Shown: in pieces, positions 1 through 7,310 of the stretch
How positions within the stretch are numbered: position 1 is the first letter of the stretch
Layout of the letters: every line of letters begins with the position of its first letter
Assembly: GCA_039680225.1 (NCBI GenBank)
Contig: JBDKTK010000360.1
Span: 1 to 25,565 of the forward strand
DNA from: JBDKTK01 sp039680225
GTDB taxonomy: Bacteria; Desulfobacterota; Syntrophia; Syntrophales; UBA4778
Direction: 5' to 3'
DNA: 25,565 nucleotides
Position numbers and translations under genes: made by a program
Notes under the pieces: model-generated
Told to the model about the DNA's origin: nothing
Seen by the model: only the letters and a program-made list of their open reading frames with translations
Database searches by the model: none

Positions 1-800
1 ACTTTCCGGAAATTCTTGCCCGCCCCTTTGCCGCGATCGGCAGGAGCGCGACCGGCTGGGTGAACAACCTGGGCGCTTCGGCCATATTCCTCTTCCTGGC
101 ACTGGCCGGGATCTTCCGGCCCAAGCAGCTGACAAAAATTATCCAGCAGGTCTATTATATCGGCGCAAGGTCCGTGACGATTATCGCGCTCGTGAGCCTG
201 TTCACCGGGATGGTGCTGGGGCTGCAGTCCTATTACGCCCTGGTTAAGTTCGGCGCGCAGGGGGCGCTGGGGACCCTTGTCGCCCTTTCTCTCATCAGAG
301 AGCTCGGCCCCGTGCTCACGGCCATCATGATCACGGCCAGGGCCGGTTCGGCAATGACGGCCGAGATCGGCATCCAGCGCATATCCGAACAGATCGATGC
401 CCTCGATACCATGCGCATCGACCCGCTCAGGTACCTCATCAGCCCCCGGATCACAGCCTCCATAATCAGCTTTCCCCTGCTGACCGCATTCTATGATCTC
501 ATAGGGATCCTCGGCGGCTACGTGTCAGGGGTGATGCTGCTGGGGGGAGTCAATGCCGGCACTTATTTTTACCGGGTCAGGTCAAGCGTTGATTTAAAGG
601 ATGTCCAGGACGGGTTCATTAAAGCTATTGTGTTTGCCGTGATCGTCGCGATGGTCTGCAGCTACCAGGGATACTTCGCCCACATGCGCACGGACAGCCA
701 TGGGGCCAAAGCCGTCGGCCTCGCCACAACATCTGCAGTCGTCATGTCCTGCGTCCTGATCCTGGTGGCGGATTATGTTGTAACTTCACTTTTGATTTAG
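1..800 (+). CDS. mlaE: MlaE-type ABC transporter permease, 5' end cut by window
   Basis: Inner-membrane permease of the Mla phospholipid transport system. It works with MlaF (ATPase) and MlaD to move lipids between the inner membrane and the periplasmic carrier MlaC. The sequence shows the MlaE core: FTGMVLGLQ, then SLIRELGPVLTAIM, AGSAMTAEIG and a DPLRYLISPR segment, with about five hydrophobic stretches. A GTG at position 60 could start a 246-aa protein, but the frame stays open back to the window edge. The extra residues (for example ARPFAAIGRSATGWVNNLG) match the N-terminal helix expected of MlaE, so the real start lies upstream of this window and the gene is partial here. The stop codon is followed directly by the mlaF GTG, which implies translational coupling. 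Confidence 0.93.
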   Translation, partial: FPEILARPFAAIGRSATGWVNNLGASAIFLFLALAGIFRPKQLTKIIQQVYYIGARSVTIIALVSLFTGMVLGLQSYYALVKFGAQGALGTLVALSLIRELGPVLTAIMITARAGSAMTAEIGIQRISEQIDALDTMRIDPLRYLISPRITASIISFPLLTAFYDLIGILGGYVSGVMLLGGVNAGTYFYRVRSSVDLKDVQDGFIKAIVFAVIVAMVCSYQGYFAHMRTDSHGAKAVGLATTSAVVMSCVLILVADYVVTSLLI

Positions 801-2057
801 GTGAATAACTTGGAAGCCCCGCTTATAGAATTCAGGAATGTCACCAAGCGATTCGGTTCAAATACAGTCCTCGAAGACGTGAACCTGAAGATATACGAGG
901 GCGAGGTGACCACAATAATCGGGCTGAGCGGCACGGGGAAGAGCGTCCTGCTCAAGCACATCATCGGACTGTTGAAACCTGACGAAGGCGCCATCCTCTT
1001 CCGGGGCGTGGCCCTCAATGAAATGAAGAGTTCCGAGAAATCATCCTACTTCGCCCAGATGAGCTACATGTTCCAGGGGAACGCCTTGTTCGATTCGATG
1101 ACTGTCTTTGAGAACATCGCCATGCCGCTGCTGGAGACCACCAACCTGAGCAAGGCGGAGATCGACCGCCGCGTCCAGACCCGGCTCGAACAGGCGGAAT
1201 TGACAGATGCCGCGGACAAGTACCCTTCCGAGATATCGGGCGGCATGCAGAAACGCGTCGCGCTGGCGCGGGCCCTCGTGACGGACCCCCGGATAGTCCT
1301 TTTCGACGAGCCCACGACCGGCCAGGACCCGGTAAGGAAAAACGTGATCCTCAGCATGGTCGCCGAGTACCACCGCAGATTCGGGTTCACGGCAATTATG
1401 GTCAGCCACGCCATCCCGGACGTTTACTACATCTCCAACCGCATCCTGGCGCTCTATGACCGCCGGATCGTCTTCCAGGGGACCCCGGAAGAACTCGAGG
1501 AATTCGACCACCCATTCAAGGACGAGGTGATCAGGAGCCTGGAAGGACTCCGGGACGAGCTGACCGGATTTTATTCCAAGCGGCAGTTCAAAATCCGATA
1601 CCAGGCCGAATTGAAGGGCCGGACGGAAAAAGAAAAATTCGTCCTCATATTTTTCACCCTGGGACAGCTGGAAAGGATAACGGACGGGTTCGGGTACGAA
1701 ACGGCCCAGGAGATGATCCGCTGCTTCGGAGCGTACATAGAAAAGCACTTTGGCGCCACAGGGGGGTTTTCGACCCGTCTCGACAACCACGAGTTCATCA
1801 CGATACTGCCGTTCTCGGACATGGAAGAAGCCCAAGGGCTCCTCGATGATTTCATCAAGGATTTTCGGGAGCACGGCGCCTGCGACACCCTGTCGTGCTC
1901 ACTGAGAAATCCGCAATTCGGGGCAAGCTTTGATTTGCTTATCCTGGCCGGAATCGCCCAGGGCCAGACGGGGTCGCAAATCGATAATGTTCTGGAAACA
2001 GCCAGAAAGCAGCTCAGGGAAATCGCCCGCATCCCTTGCGGGCAAACCAACATGTGA
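801..2057 (+). CDS. mlaF: MlaF-type ABC ATPase fused to a degenerate GGDEF-like domain
   Basis: ATP-binding subunit of the Mla lipid transporter. Residues 1-250 or so form a complete ABC ATPase: Walker A GLSGTGKS (41-48), signature SGGMQKR (from 146), Walker B ending FDEP (168-171), and the switch His in MVSHAIPD. At 418 aa it is about 150 residues longer than usual MlaF (about 260-270). The extra part begins LTGFYSKRQF, like the LTGLYNRR entry of diguanylate cyclases. It continues through a segment resembling the 'D-F-K-x-I-N-D-x-x-G' helix (LERITDGFGYETAQ) to RLDNHEF (326-332), which sits where R-x-GGDEF would be. The two glycines and the aspartate are replaced, so cyclase activity is not expected. 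The GTG start abuts the mlaE stop. The domain assignment of the tail is inferred from motif order only. Confidence 0.92.
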   Translation: MNNLEAPLIEFRNVTKRFGSNTVLEDVNLKIYEGEVTTIIGLSGTGKSVLLKHIIGLLKPDEGAILFRGVALNEMKSSEKSSYFAQMSYMFQGNALFDSMTVFENIAMPLLETTNLSKAEIDRRVQTRLEQAELTDAADKYPSEISGGMQKRVALARALVTDPRIVLFDEPTTGQDPVRKNVILSMVAEYHRRFGFTAIMVSHAIPDVYYISNRILALYDRRIVFQGTPEELEEFDHPFKDEVIRSLEGLRDELTGFYSKRQFKIRYQAELKGRTEKEKFVLIFFTLGQLERITDGFGYETAQEMIRCFGAYIEKHFGATGGFSTRLDNHEFITILPFSDMEEAQGLLDDFIKDFREHGACDTLSCSLRNPQFGASFDLLILAGIAQGQTGSQIDNVLETARKQLREIARIPCGQTNM

Positions 2058-2075
2058 TCTGAAAAAGGCAGGACA

Positions 2076-2567
2076 ATGAAAAAATACGCCATGGAAACCG
2101 TCGTGGGGATCTTCGTGGTAATCGGGCTGCTCGCCATAGCTTACATGACGCTCAAGCTCGGCCATGTCACTATCCTCGGGACCGACACCTATTACCTGAA
2201 TGCCCGGTTCACCAACGTGTCCGGCCTCCGGGTCGGCAGCCCCGTCGACATTTACGGGATTGAGATAGGACGAGTCGAGGCAGTCATGATAGACCAGCAA
2301 AATGAAAGGGCGCTGGTGGATATGAGCATTCAAAACGGCGTGACCGTATATGCCGACGCCATTGCATCGATTAAAACGGAAGGCCTGATCGGCGACAAGT
2401 ACATCAGCATCGACCCGGGCGGCTCCGAAGAGCAGTTGAAGCCGGGCGGCACGATCATAGAAACACAATCGGCAATCGATATTGTCGACCTCGTGGGCAA
2501 ATACGCATTCGGCGAAGTGAAAAACAGCGACAGCGGCCAGCCGGCCGCGAAGGGGCAAACAAAATGA
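2076..2567 (+). CDS. mlaD: MlaD-family MCE-domain protein
   Basis: Membrane-anchored MCE protein that forms the periplasmic hexameric ring on the MlaFE complex and contacts MlaC. The 163-aa product has an N-terminal membrane helix (about residues 8-26, VVGIFVVIGLLAIAYMTLKL). A single MCE domain follows (about 35-115), recognisable from YLNARFTNVSGLRVGSPV and the GDKYISIDPGGS segment. The length is close to the usual 160-185 aa. The short C-terminal tail is Gly/Ser/Ala/Lys-rich, as in other MlaD proteins. It starts 18 bp after the mlaF stop, and its last 4 bases (ATGA) overlap the mlaC start, so it is firmly part of the operon. Confidence 0.94.
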   Translation: MKKYAMETVVGIFVVIGLLAIAYMTLKLGHVTILGTDTYYLNARFTNVSGLRVGSPVDIYGIEIGRVEAVMIDQQNERALVDMSIQNGVTVYADAIASIKTEGLIGDKYISIDPGGSEEQLKPGGTIIETQSAIDIVDLVGKYAFGEVKNSDSGQPAAKGQTK

Positions 2568-3145
2568 AAAAAATCATTTTCGGTTTGTGCATCATTCTGC
2601 TCCTGGCATTTTCTTCCGCAGCCGTTGCCGGGACGCCCCTGGACACGATCAAGGGGTACATCAATAAAGTCCTGGCAATCGTCAGCGACAAGTCCCTGCC
2701 GAGAGATGCGAAGGTGAAAAAAATCGAGGTCCTTTACGAACAGATGTTCGACGAGGAAGAGCTCTCGCGCCGCAGCCTCGGCAGGAACTGGAAAAAATTC
2801 ACCCCGGCCCAGCAAAAAGAGTTCATCCCGCTGTTCCGCCAGGTGCTGGAAAAGGCATATATCGACAGGATCCTCGCTTATAACAATGAGAAGATCGTCT
2901 TTTCAAAAGAGGTCATGAATTCGCCGACCCTGGCGGAAGTGCGCTCCACGGTCGTAACTTCCAACAGGGAGGTCCCCATCGTCTACAGGGTCATCCTGAA
3001 AGGCGGCGCGTGGAAGGCCTATGATGTCGTGATCGAAAACGTGAGCCTGGTCCAGAACTACCGCACCCAGTTCAACGAGATCCTTTCCAAGAATTCCCCC
3101 GATCAGCTGCTCGACATCCTGCGCAAGAGAGTGAAGAAGAAATAA
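2564..3145 (+). CDS. mlaC: MlaC-family periplasmic phospholipid-binding protein
   Basis: Soluble periplasmic carrier that shuttles phospholipid between MlaD at the inner membrane and MlaA at the outer membrane (Ttg2D / toluene-tolerance family). The 193-aa product begins with a clear Sec signal peptide (KK, hydrophobic run, then SSAAVAG with cleavage near residue 23). Family features follow: a helical N-terminal half with LGRNWKKFTPAQQKEF, then the YRTQFNEIL segment near the C terminus. Length is typical (about 190-210 aa). The start overlaps the mlaD stop by 4 bp (ATGA), so translation is probably coupled. Confidence 0.93.
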   Translation: MKKIIFGLCIILLLAFSSAAVAGTPLDTIKGYINKVLAIVSDKSLPRDAKVKKIEVLYEQMFDEEELSRRSLGRNWKKFTPAQQKEFIPLFRQVLEKAYIDRILAYNNEKIVFSKEVMNSPTLAEVRSTVVTSNREVPIVYRVILKGGAWKAYDVVIENVSLVQNYRTQFNEILSKNSPDQLLDILRKRVKKK

Positions 3146-3215
3146 ACAGGCGCTCAGGCCCGCCCAACAGCATGGGAAAGTTAAATGGATTTGAACCAGA
3201 GTGGTTAACCTCCCC

Positions 3216-3242
3216 CACCCCCCTCCAGAGGGGGATAGGGTG
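3216..3242. repeat. C-rich/G-rich REP-like hairpin between mlaC and mlaA
   Basis: In the 113-bp gap between mlaC and mlaA an imperfect inverted repeat pairs CACCC and CCTC on the left with GAGG-type sequence and GGGTG on the right, around a short CAGA loop. It sits just upstream of the mlaA ribosome binding site (AAAAAGGAAC). The layout resembles REP-type intergenic hairpins. It lacks a T run, so it is not an obvious terminator. It could damp or stabilise the transcript between the two halves of the operon. That role is inferred. Confidence 0.45.
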
Positions 3243-3258
3243 AAAAAGGAACATAGAC

Positions 3259-4281
3259 ATGAAACGTGTTTCTTTTCTGGTGTTGGTCATTTCATTTGTA
3301 TTTGCAGGCTGCGCCCACAGCAGCCCTGTTCCCGTCACGTCCCGGATCGTCCCGTCACAGCCGGAAATGATGCCGGCTGCGGACCGGCCCCCATTTTCCG
3401 GAGGACCCGCTGCCGCCGTGATGCAACCTGGTTCTGAGAGTCCGTTTGCGGCCAAGAGGGTCCTGGGGCCTTCGCCGCAGCCGGCGGCAAATGATTCGGA
3501 AGACGACATGAATGATCTCGAGAAGGCCCCCGGGCTGGAGGAGGGCGAAGGGAAACAGGCGGCCGCCATAGCCGATCCCATCGAAAAGTTCAACCGGGCC
3601 ATGTTCACCTTCAATGACAGGTTATATTACTGGGTGCTGAAACCGGTCGCCCAGGGCTATGCGAAGGTCGTTCCCGAAACGCCGCGGGTGAGCGTGAGCA
3701 ACTTCTTCGCCAACCTCGGCTTTCCGGTGCGGTTCGTGAGCATGCTGTTCCAGGCGGACTTCAGCGGGGCGGCGGCGGAACTGGGGCGCTTTACCGTCAA
3801 CACTGTCTGGGGAATCGGCGGCCTGATGGACCCCGCGTCCACCAAGCAGCTCGAGATCCCGAAAAAAGACGCGGACCTGGGCCAGACCCTCGGCCTGTAT
3901 GGAGTCGGTCAGGGCTTCTATATCGTATGGCCCTTTCTCGGCCCCTCCAGCGCCCGCGATTCGATCAACATCGCGGGAGATTATTTCCTCCACCCCAGTT
4001 ATCTGTTGCTCTGGTATGAATGGGTGCCGGTCAGGACTTACGGCGTCGTCAACGACACGTCCCTGCGCATCGGCGATTACGAGGCGCTGACCGAGGCGGC
4101 GATCGATCCGTACATCGCCATGCGCGACGCTTTCGCCCAGTACCGCCGCGGCAAGATCGAGTCGGCCAGGGGCAAAGCGGAGCCGCCCCGGCCCGCGGGG
4201 GTCAGGGTGGGGCAGTTGGAATATCCGGGTTTCAGCGTAATGAAGTCATTGGACCTTCATGAAAATGGGAAAGAGAAATGA
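3259..4281 (+). CDS. mlaA: MlaA (VacJ) family outer-membrane lipoprotein
   Basis: Outer-membrane component that removes mislocalised phospholipid from the outer leaflet and hands it to MlaC. The 340-aa product has a lipoprotein signal peptide with lipobox FAGC (Cys 18). A low-complexity Pro/Ala/Glu-rich linker of about 85 residues follows. Then comes the MlaA domain: DPIEKFNRAMFTFNDRLYYW, VSNFFANLGFPVRF, FTVNTVWGIGGLMDPA, and GQTLGLYGVGQGFYIVWPF with LGPSSARDS. The linker makes it longer than E. coli MlaA (about 250 aa). The ATG at 3259 has a good AAAGGA site. The stop overlaps the next gene's start (ATGA at 4278-4281). Unlike in E. coli, mlaA sits in the transporter operon. Confidence 0.94.
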   Translation: MKRVSFLVLVISFVFAGCAHSSPVPVTSRIVPSQPEMMPAADRPPFSGGPAAAVMQPGSESPFAAKRVLGPSPQPAANDSEDDMNDLEKAPGLEEGEGKQAAAIADPIEKFNRAMFTFNDRLYYWVLKPVAQGYAKVVPETPRVSVSNFFANLGFPVRFVSMLFQADFSGAAAELGRFTVNTVWGIGGLMDPASTKQLEIPKKDADLGQTLGLYGVGQGFYIVWPFLGPSSARDSINIAGDYFLHPSYLLLWYEWVPVRTYGVVNDTSLRIGDYEALTEAAIDPYIAMRDAFAQYRRGKIESARGKAEPPRPAGVRVGQLEYPGFSVMKSLDLHENGKEK

Positions 4282-5063
4282 ACACGAAAAGAATCAGTGC
4301 AGCGGCGGCAGGCGTCCTGATTGTCATGTTACTTCCCGTCTCGATATTTGCGGGCTCCCTGTTCGGCCCGCCCCAGCCTGTCTCGAGGCCGGACGGCGGT
4401 TTGCATACCGCCATCGGCTACTGGCGCTATGAGGACAAGTTCAAGGACGGCGGGGATTACGTGCTGAAGCAGAACCAGCTCTATACCCACGCCGGCTACG
4501 GCGCGCGCGATTTGTGGGAGGTTTACGGCAGACTCGGAGTTGCCGACATGAAGCTGGAAAACGCCTTCAGCCCGACAGATGCATTGACTTCTGCTTCGAG
4601 GAGCGACTTGAACGACACCTGGAACAATTTCTTCGGCACCCTGGGCGGAAAGCTCTTTTATCCCTATGGCAAAATATTCGGGGTGGGCGCCTTCCTGCAG
4701 GGAACGTATTTCTTCAACTATTTCTCCGACGGAGTATCCGGGATCCGGGCCGGCGGGCCTTATACGGCAGGCTTAAAGATAAAAAACATGTGGGACCTGA
4801 ACTTCGGCATCGGCGGCCAGATGGCCGTGGCCGATACAAAATTTTACCTGGGGCCGTATTTTCATCACGCCGAAGCCGAAGCCTCCCCTTCCCCGGCAGC
4901 GCCCGGACTGCAGTTCGCGGGGGATACAACCATAAAAAACAAATCCGCCGTGGGGGTCTTCGCCGGCATAGAAGCACCGATCGGGAAGGGTTTCCGCTTC
5001 AATATCGAAAGCCAGTACTCCGAACGGCTCTCCATCGGCGCGGCGGTAACGTTTACTTACTGA
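4278..5063 (+). CDS. outer-membrane beta-barrel protein coupled to mlaA
   Basis: Predicted exported outer-membrane protein of 261 aa; no named family is recognised. The N terminus is a Sec signal peptide (basic start, hydrophobic run, cleavage near IFAGS at about residue 23). The mature part alternates polar and aromatic/hydrophobic residues with many Gly, Tyr and Phe (for example HTAIGYWRYEDKF, YFFNYFSDG). It ends in an aromatic C-terminal strand, SIGAAVTFTY, like the beta-signal used for barrel insertion. The size fits a barrel of about 8-12 strands. Its ATG overlaps the mlaA stop by 4 bp, so the two are probably made together. A role as MlaA's membrane partner is inferred from this arrangement alone. 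Confidence 0.8.
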   Translation: MNTKRISAAAAGVLIVMLLPVSIFAGSLFGPPQPVSRPDGGLHTAIGYWRYEDKFKDGGDYVLKQNQLYTHAGYGARDLWEVYGRLGVADMKLENAFSPTDALTSASRSDLNDTWNNFFGTLGGKLFYPYGKIFGVGAFLQGTYFFNYFSDGVSGIRAGGPYTAGLKIKNMWDLNFGIGGQMAVADTKFYLGPYFHHAEAEASPSPAAPGLQFAGDTTIKNKSAVGVFAGIEAPIGKGFRFNIESQYSERLSIGAAVTFTY

Positions 5064-5128
5064 TCAGGATAGATAAGGGGATGGCCCGCCGGTCGCCCCC
5101 GGCAAATGAACATCCCCCCAACATGTCT

Positions 5129-5165
5129 GGAGAAAAAGCCGCCTGTCGAGGGCGGCTTTTCTCCG
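5129..5165. terminator. bidirectional rho-independent terminator
   Basis: A near-perfect stem pairs GGAGAAAA(A)GCCGCC with GGCGGCTTTTCTCC around a 7-nt loop. It carries A and T runs on the two arms, so it can act on both strands. It lies between the end of the Mla operon (+) and the convergent gene at 5171-5557 (-). Confidence 0.85.
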
Positions 5166-5170
5166 TCCTG

Positions 5171-5557
5171 TTAATGTCTGCCCTGGGGACCTCCCTGGTT
5201 TCCGTGTCCATAATTACCATGCCGGGCCTGGTACTGGGGTACATAGACCTTGTTGTACCATCTCTCTTTGACAAAGTAGACGGGCCGGTCGCAGGCGTTA
5301 TATTTGCCGCAGTTCCTGCTCCAGTTTTTAGCCTGCCCCGGGGGAACGTGCAGGTAAACAGGCTCCCCGACGCGCACCGGGGCCGGCCGGACCACGACGG
5401 GTTTCGCGTAAACGACTTGAGGCCTGGGAAAGTCACCGATATCCAGGCGCCCGTAAAACCCGGGCTGGCCGACACTCACCGAAACGCCGACATCTGCGGC
5501 GTAAACGCCGGTGGCGGCTGCCAGTGTAAAGATAATCGCCAACACTAATTTTTTCAT
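5171..5557 (-). CDS. small conserved exported protein, function unknown
   Basis: A 128-aa secreted protein with a Sec signal peptide (MKKLVLAIIF..., cleavage after VYA near residue 20). The mature part starts ADVGVSVSVGQPGFYGRLDIG, then a Pro/Val-rich stretch, then a conserved-looking block with two cysteines 7 apart (NCGKYNAC) followed by RPVYFVKERWYNKVYVPQY and a Gly/His-rich tail. I recall this architecture (GQPGFYG, paired Cys, PVYFV..WY...YVP) as a conserved hypothetical family in proteobacteria; no function is known to me. The two Cys could form a disulfide in the periplasm. It is preceded by an AAAGGAA ribosome binding site on the - strand and ends at a shared terminator, so it is probably monocistronic. 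Confidence 0.85.
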   Translation of the reverse strand: MKKLVLAIIFTLAAATGVYAADVGVSVSVGQPGFYGRLDIGDFPRPQVVYAKPVVVRPAPVRVGEPVYLHVPPGQAKNWSRNCGKYNACDRPVYFVKERWYNKVYVPQYQARHGNYGHGNQGGPQGRH

Positions 5558-5821
5558 TTCCGTTCCTTTCTATTTTATGCAAATTTGCTTTCTTCCAAAC
5601 TTCACTTTCCAGGTACAACCATGTCTTCAGCATGATTCAACTACCGTGCCGCGGCGGGGCCCCTTCCCGTAAATATTGATTTTATCTGGAATTATCCTCT
5701 CTATGGGTACATGGAATTTGACTTGTGGCATTAGAATGGTAATAAGGTATCCAGCCCGATTGGATATTTTATATACATTGCGGAATATCCGGGTGCAGCT
5801 TTCATCGGGACTGATTTATGT

Positions 5822-5851
5822 TTGACATCAAGTTGGGCGTTCCTGTACAAA
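5822..5851 (+). promoter_or_regulatory. candidate sigma70-type promoter for hisF
   Basis: A perfect -35 hexamer TTGACA (5822-5827) and a TACAAA -10-like hexamer (5846-5851) are separated by 18 bp and end about 35 bp before the hisF start. A second, weaker pair (TTGACT at 5718, AATAAG at 5741, 17-bp spacing) lies further up. Otherwise the 328-bp gap 5558-5885 is AT-rich and holds the divergent promoter region for the gene at 5171-5557; I see no other structure in it. Confidence 0.45.
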
Positions 5852-5885
5852 ACTGGAAATTTCAGGATCAGAAAGGACGAAAAAT

Positions 5886-6650
5886 ATGGGACCTGTAAAG
5901 ATAATGCCATGCCTCGACATGAAAGGGGGCCGGGTTGTCAAGGGCGTCCACTTCGTGAATATCCGGGATGCCGGCGACCCCGCCGAGAACGCGGCCTTTT
6001 ACCAGGGCGAGGGCGCGGATGAACTGGCCATGCTGGACATAGCAGCGACCCTGGAGAACCGCAAGACGCGCCTGGAGTGGGTGCGCCAGGTTTCGGCAGT
6101 CATAAAAATCCCGCTCACGGTCGGGGGAGGCATCAACAGTCTTGAAGACATCGATCTGGTCCTTTCCGCGGGGGCGAAGAACGTTTCCATGAACAGCGCC
6201 GCCGTGAACAATCCCGGCCTCGTGCGCGAGGCGGCAAAGAAATTCGGCTCGGACAGGATCACGATCGCCATCGACGCCCGGAGGAACAAGGCGATGCCGT
6301 CCGGCTTCGAACTGGTGATCTCGGGGGGCACGAAACCGGTCGGCAAGGACGCGATTGCCTGGGCCGCGCAGTGCCAGGAGCTCGGCGCCGGCGTCCTGCT
6401 GCCCACGAGCATGGACGGCGACGGGACGCTTGCCGGTTACGACCTGGAATTCACCAGGGCTGTATCGTCGGCCGCCAGCCTGCCCGTCGTGGCATCGGGG
6501 GGCGCAGGAAAGCTCGAGCACTTCTACGATGCCGTCGTGAAAGGCGGGGCATCCGTCCTGCTTGCCGCATCAGTATTCCATTTCCGGACGTTCAGCATCC
6601 GCCAGGTCAAGGACTACCTGAAGCAAAAAGGGATCGAGGTTGTGCCCTGA
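5886..6650 (+). CDS. hisF: imidazole glycerol phosphate synthase cyclase subunit HisF
   Basis: Cyclase subunit of histidine biosynthesis; it converts PRFAR plus ammonia (supplied by HisH) to IGP and AICAR. The 254-aa length is typical. It shows a (beta/alpha)8 barrel with both catalytic aspartates: D11 in PCLDMKGGRVVKG and D130 in IAIDARR. It also has the phosphate-binding loops LTVGGGI and VVASGGAG and the ending ALAASVFHF-like LLAASVFHFRTFSI. The loop usually written LLTSMDRDGT reads LLPTSMDGDGT here. An AAAGGA site lies 8 bp before the ATG. No other his gene is nearby and terminators or promoters flank it, so it is likely a stand-alone transcription unit with HisH encoded elsewhere. Confidence 0.93.
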   Translation: MGPVKIMPCLDMKGGRVVKGVHFVNIRDAGDPAENAAFYQGEGADELAMLDIAATLENRKTRLEWVRQVSAVIKIPLTVGGGINSLEDIDLVLSAGAKNVSMNSAAVNNPGLVREAAKKFGSDRITIAIDARRNKAMPSGFELVISGGTKPVGKDAIAWAAQCQELGAGVLLPTSMDGDGTLAGYDLEFTRAVSSAASLPVVASGGAGKLEHFYDAVVKGGASVLLAASVFHFRTFSIRQVKDYLKQKGIEVVP

Positions 6651-6667
6651 GCCGGACGGCGTGAAAT

Positions 6668-6713
6668 AAAAAAAAGGGGCGATACCATAATCGGGAGTTC
6701 GCCCCCTTTTTTT
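6668..6713. terminator. bidirectional terminator after hisF
   Basis: The stem GGGGCGA (6676-6682) pairs with TCGCCCC (6699-6705). It is flanked by an 8-A run on the left and a 7-T run on the right, so it serves both hisF (+) and the convergent thioesterase gene (-). Confidence 0.85.
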
Positions 6714-6729
6714 ATGAAGAAGATAAGCT

Positions 6730-7188
6730 CTAAGCCGGAATCTGGACCAGTACCGCTTCACCGGTCGCGCGGACCTCGTTCTCCGCGGACAGCGTGACGC
6801 TCACGACGACTTTCCTGCCCTTGATCTCTTTGACCTTTCCCCTCAGCTCCAGGACCTTCCCCATCGGGGTGGGTTTCAGGAAATCAAGCTTGAGCGAGGC
6901 GGAAACGAACCGGACCGGGGGCCTGTCCCCCGGCTTGAGGCCGTCCGCGCGCATCTTCGCGTCGGAAGCCGTGGCCGCGCTGTGGCAGTCGATCAGGGAT
7001 GCGATGAGCCCCCCGTAAACATACCCGGGGAACCCCCCTGAGTACCGGGGCTCGGCCGTGTAATGGCAGACGCTCTCCTCGCCTTCCCAGTAGCTCTTTA
7101 TATGCAGCCCTTCCTTGTTGAGCCGCCCGCATCCGAAGCAGTTTGCGAATTCATCGGGATAGAAGTCCTGGATGGCCTTGTCTTTCAT
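6730..7188 (-). CDS. PaaI-family hotdog-fold thioesterase
   Basis: Probable acyl-CoA thioesterase of the PaaI/4HBT group, 152 aa. Seen in the sequence: an N-terminal CFGCG (Cys 17 and 20), then LHIKSYW, then the hotdog active-site helix region YVYGGLIASLIDCHSA (about 57-71). A beta-rich C-terminal half follows (SLKLDFLKPTPMGKVLELRG, KEIKGRKVVVSVTL, GEAVLVQIPA). The reading frame runs open to 7404, but the ATG at 7188 has an AAAGGA ribosome site and fits the usual length, while the upstream codons look non-coding. The substrate cannot be told. The radical SAM gene upstream on the same strand is 122 bp away. Confidence 0.85.
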   Translation of the reverse strand: MKDKAIQDFYPDEFANCFGCGRLNKEGLHIKSYWEGEESVCHYTAEPRYSGGFPGYVYGGLIASLIDCHSAATASDAKMRADGLKPGDRPPVRFVSASLKLDFLKPTPMGKVLELRGKVKEIKGRKVVVSVTLSAENEVRATGEAVLVQIPA

Positions 7189-7310
7189 TGCCTGGTCCTT
7201 TGAGTATTTTGGTGAGTTTTTCGTGGAAATTTGCTGACTGGTTTTCTTAGAGCATCGGCCGGATTTAGTCAATTCAGAAAAGGCCCTCTGCTGCATGACA
7301 GATCGCGCCG

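Noticed and set aside
1041..1874. 277-aa ORF on the - strand inside mlaF
   Set aside because: Antisense shadow of a gene with all ABC motifs; no motif or ribosome site of its own.
1551..2057. Active diguanylate cyclase at the end of MlaF
   Set aside because: The GGDEF signature reads DNHEF, so the metal- and GTP-binding residues are missing. Only a degenerate domain can be claimed.
4514..5548. Long + strand ORF (344 aa) overlapping the barrel gene and the exported-protein gene
   Set aside because: It is the out-of-frame shadow of two better genes. Its product is Arg-rich with no recognisable motif, and it runs through a strong bidirectional terminator.
5718..5750. Sigma54 promoter around TGGCATTAG
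   Set aside because: The GC doublet element at the -12 position (TTGCA-like) is absent at the required spacing.
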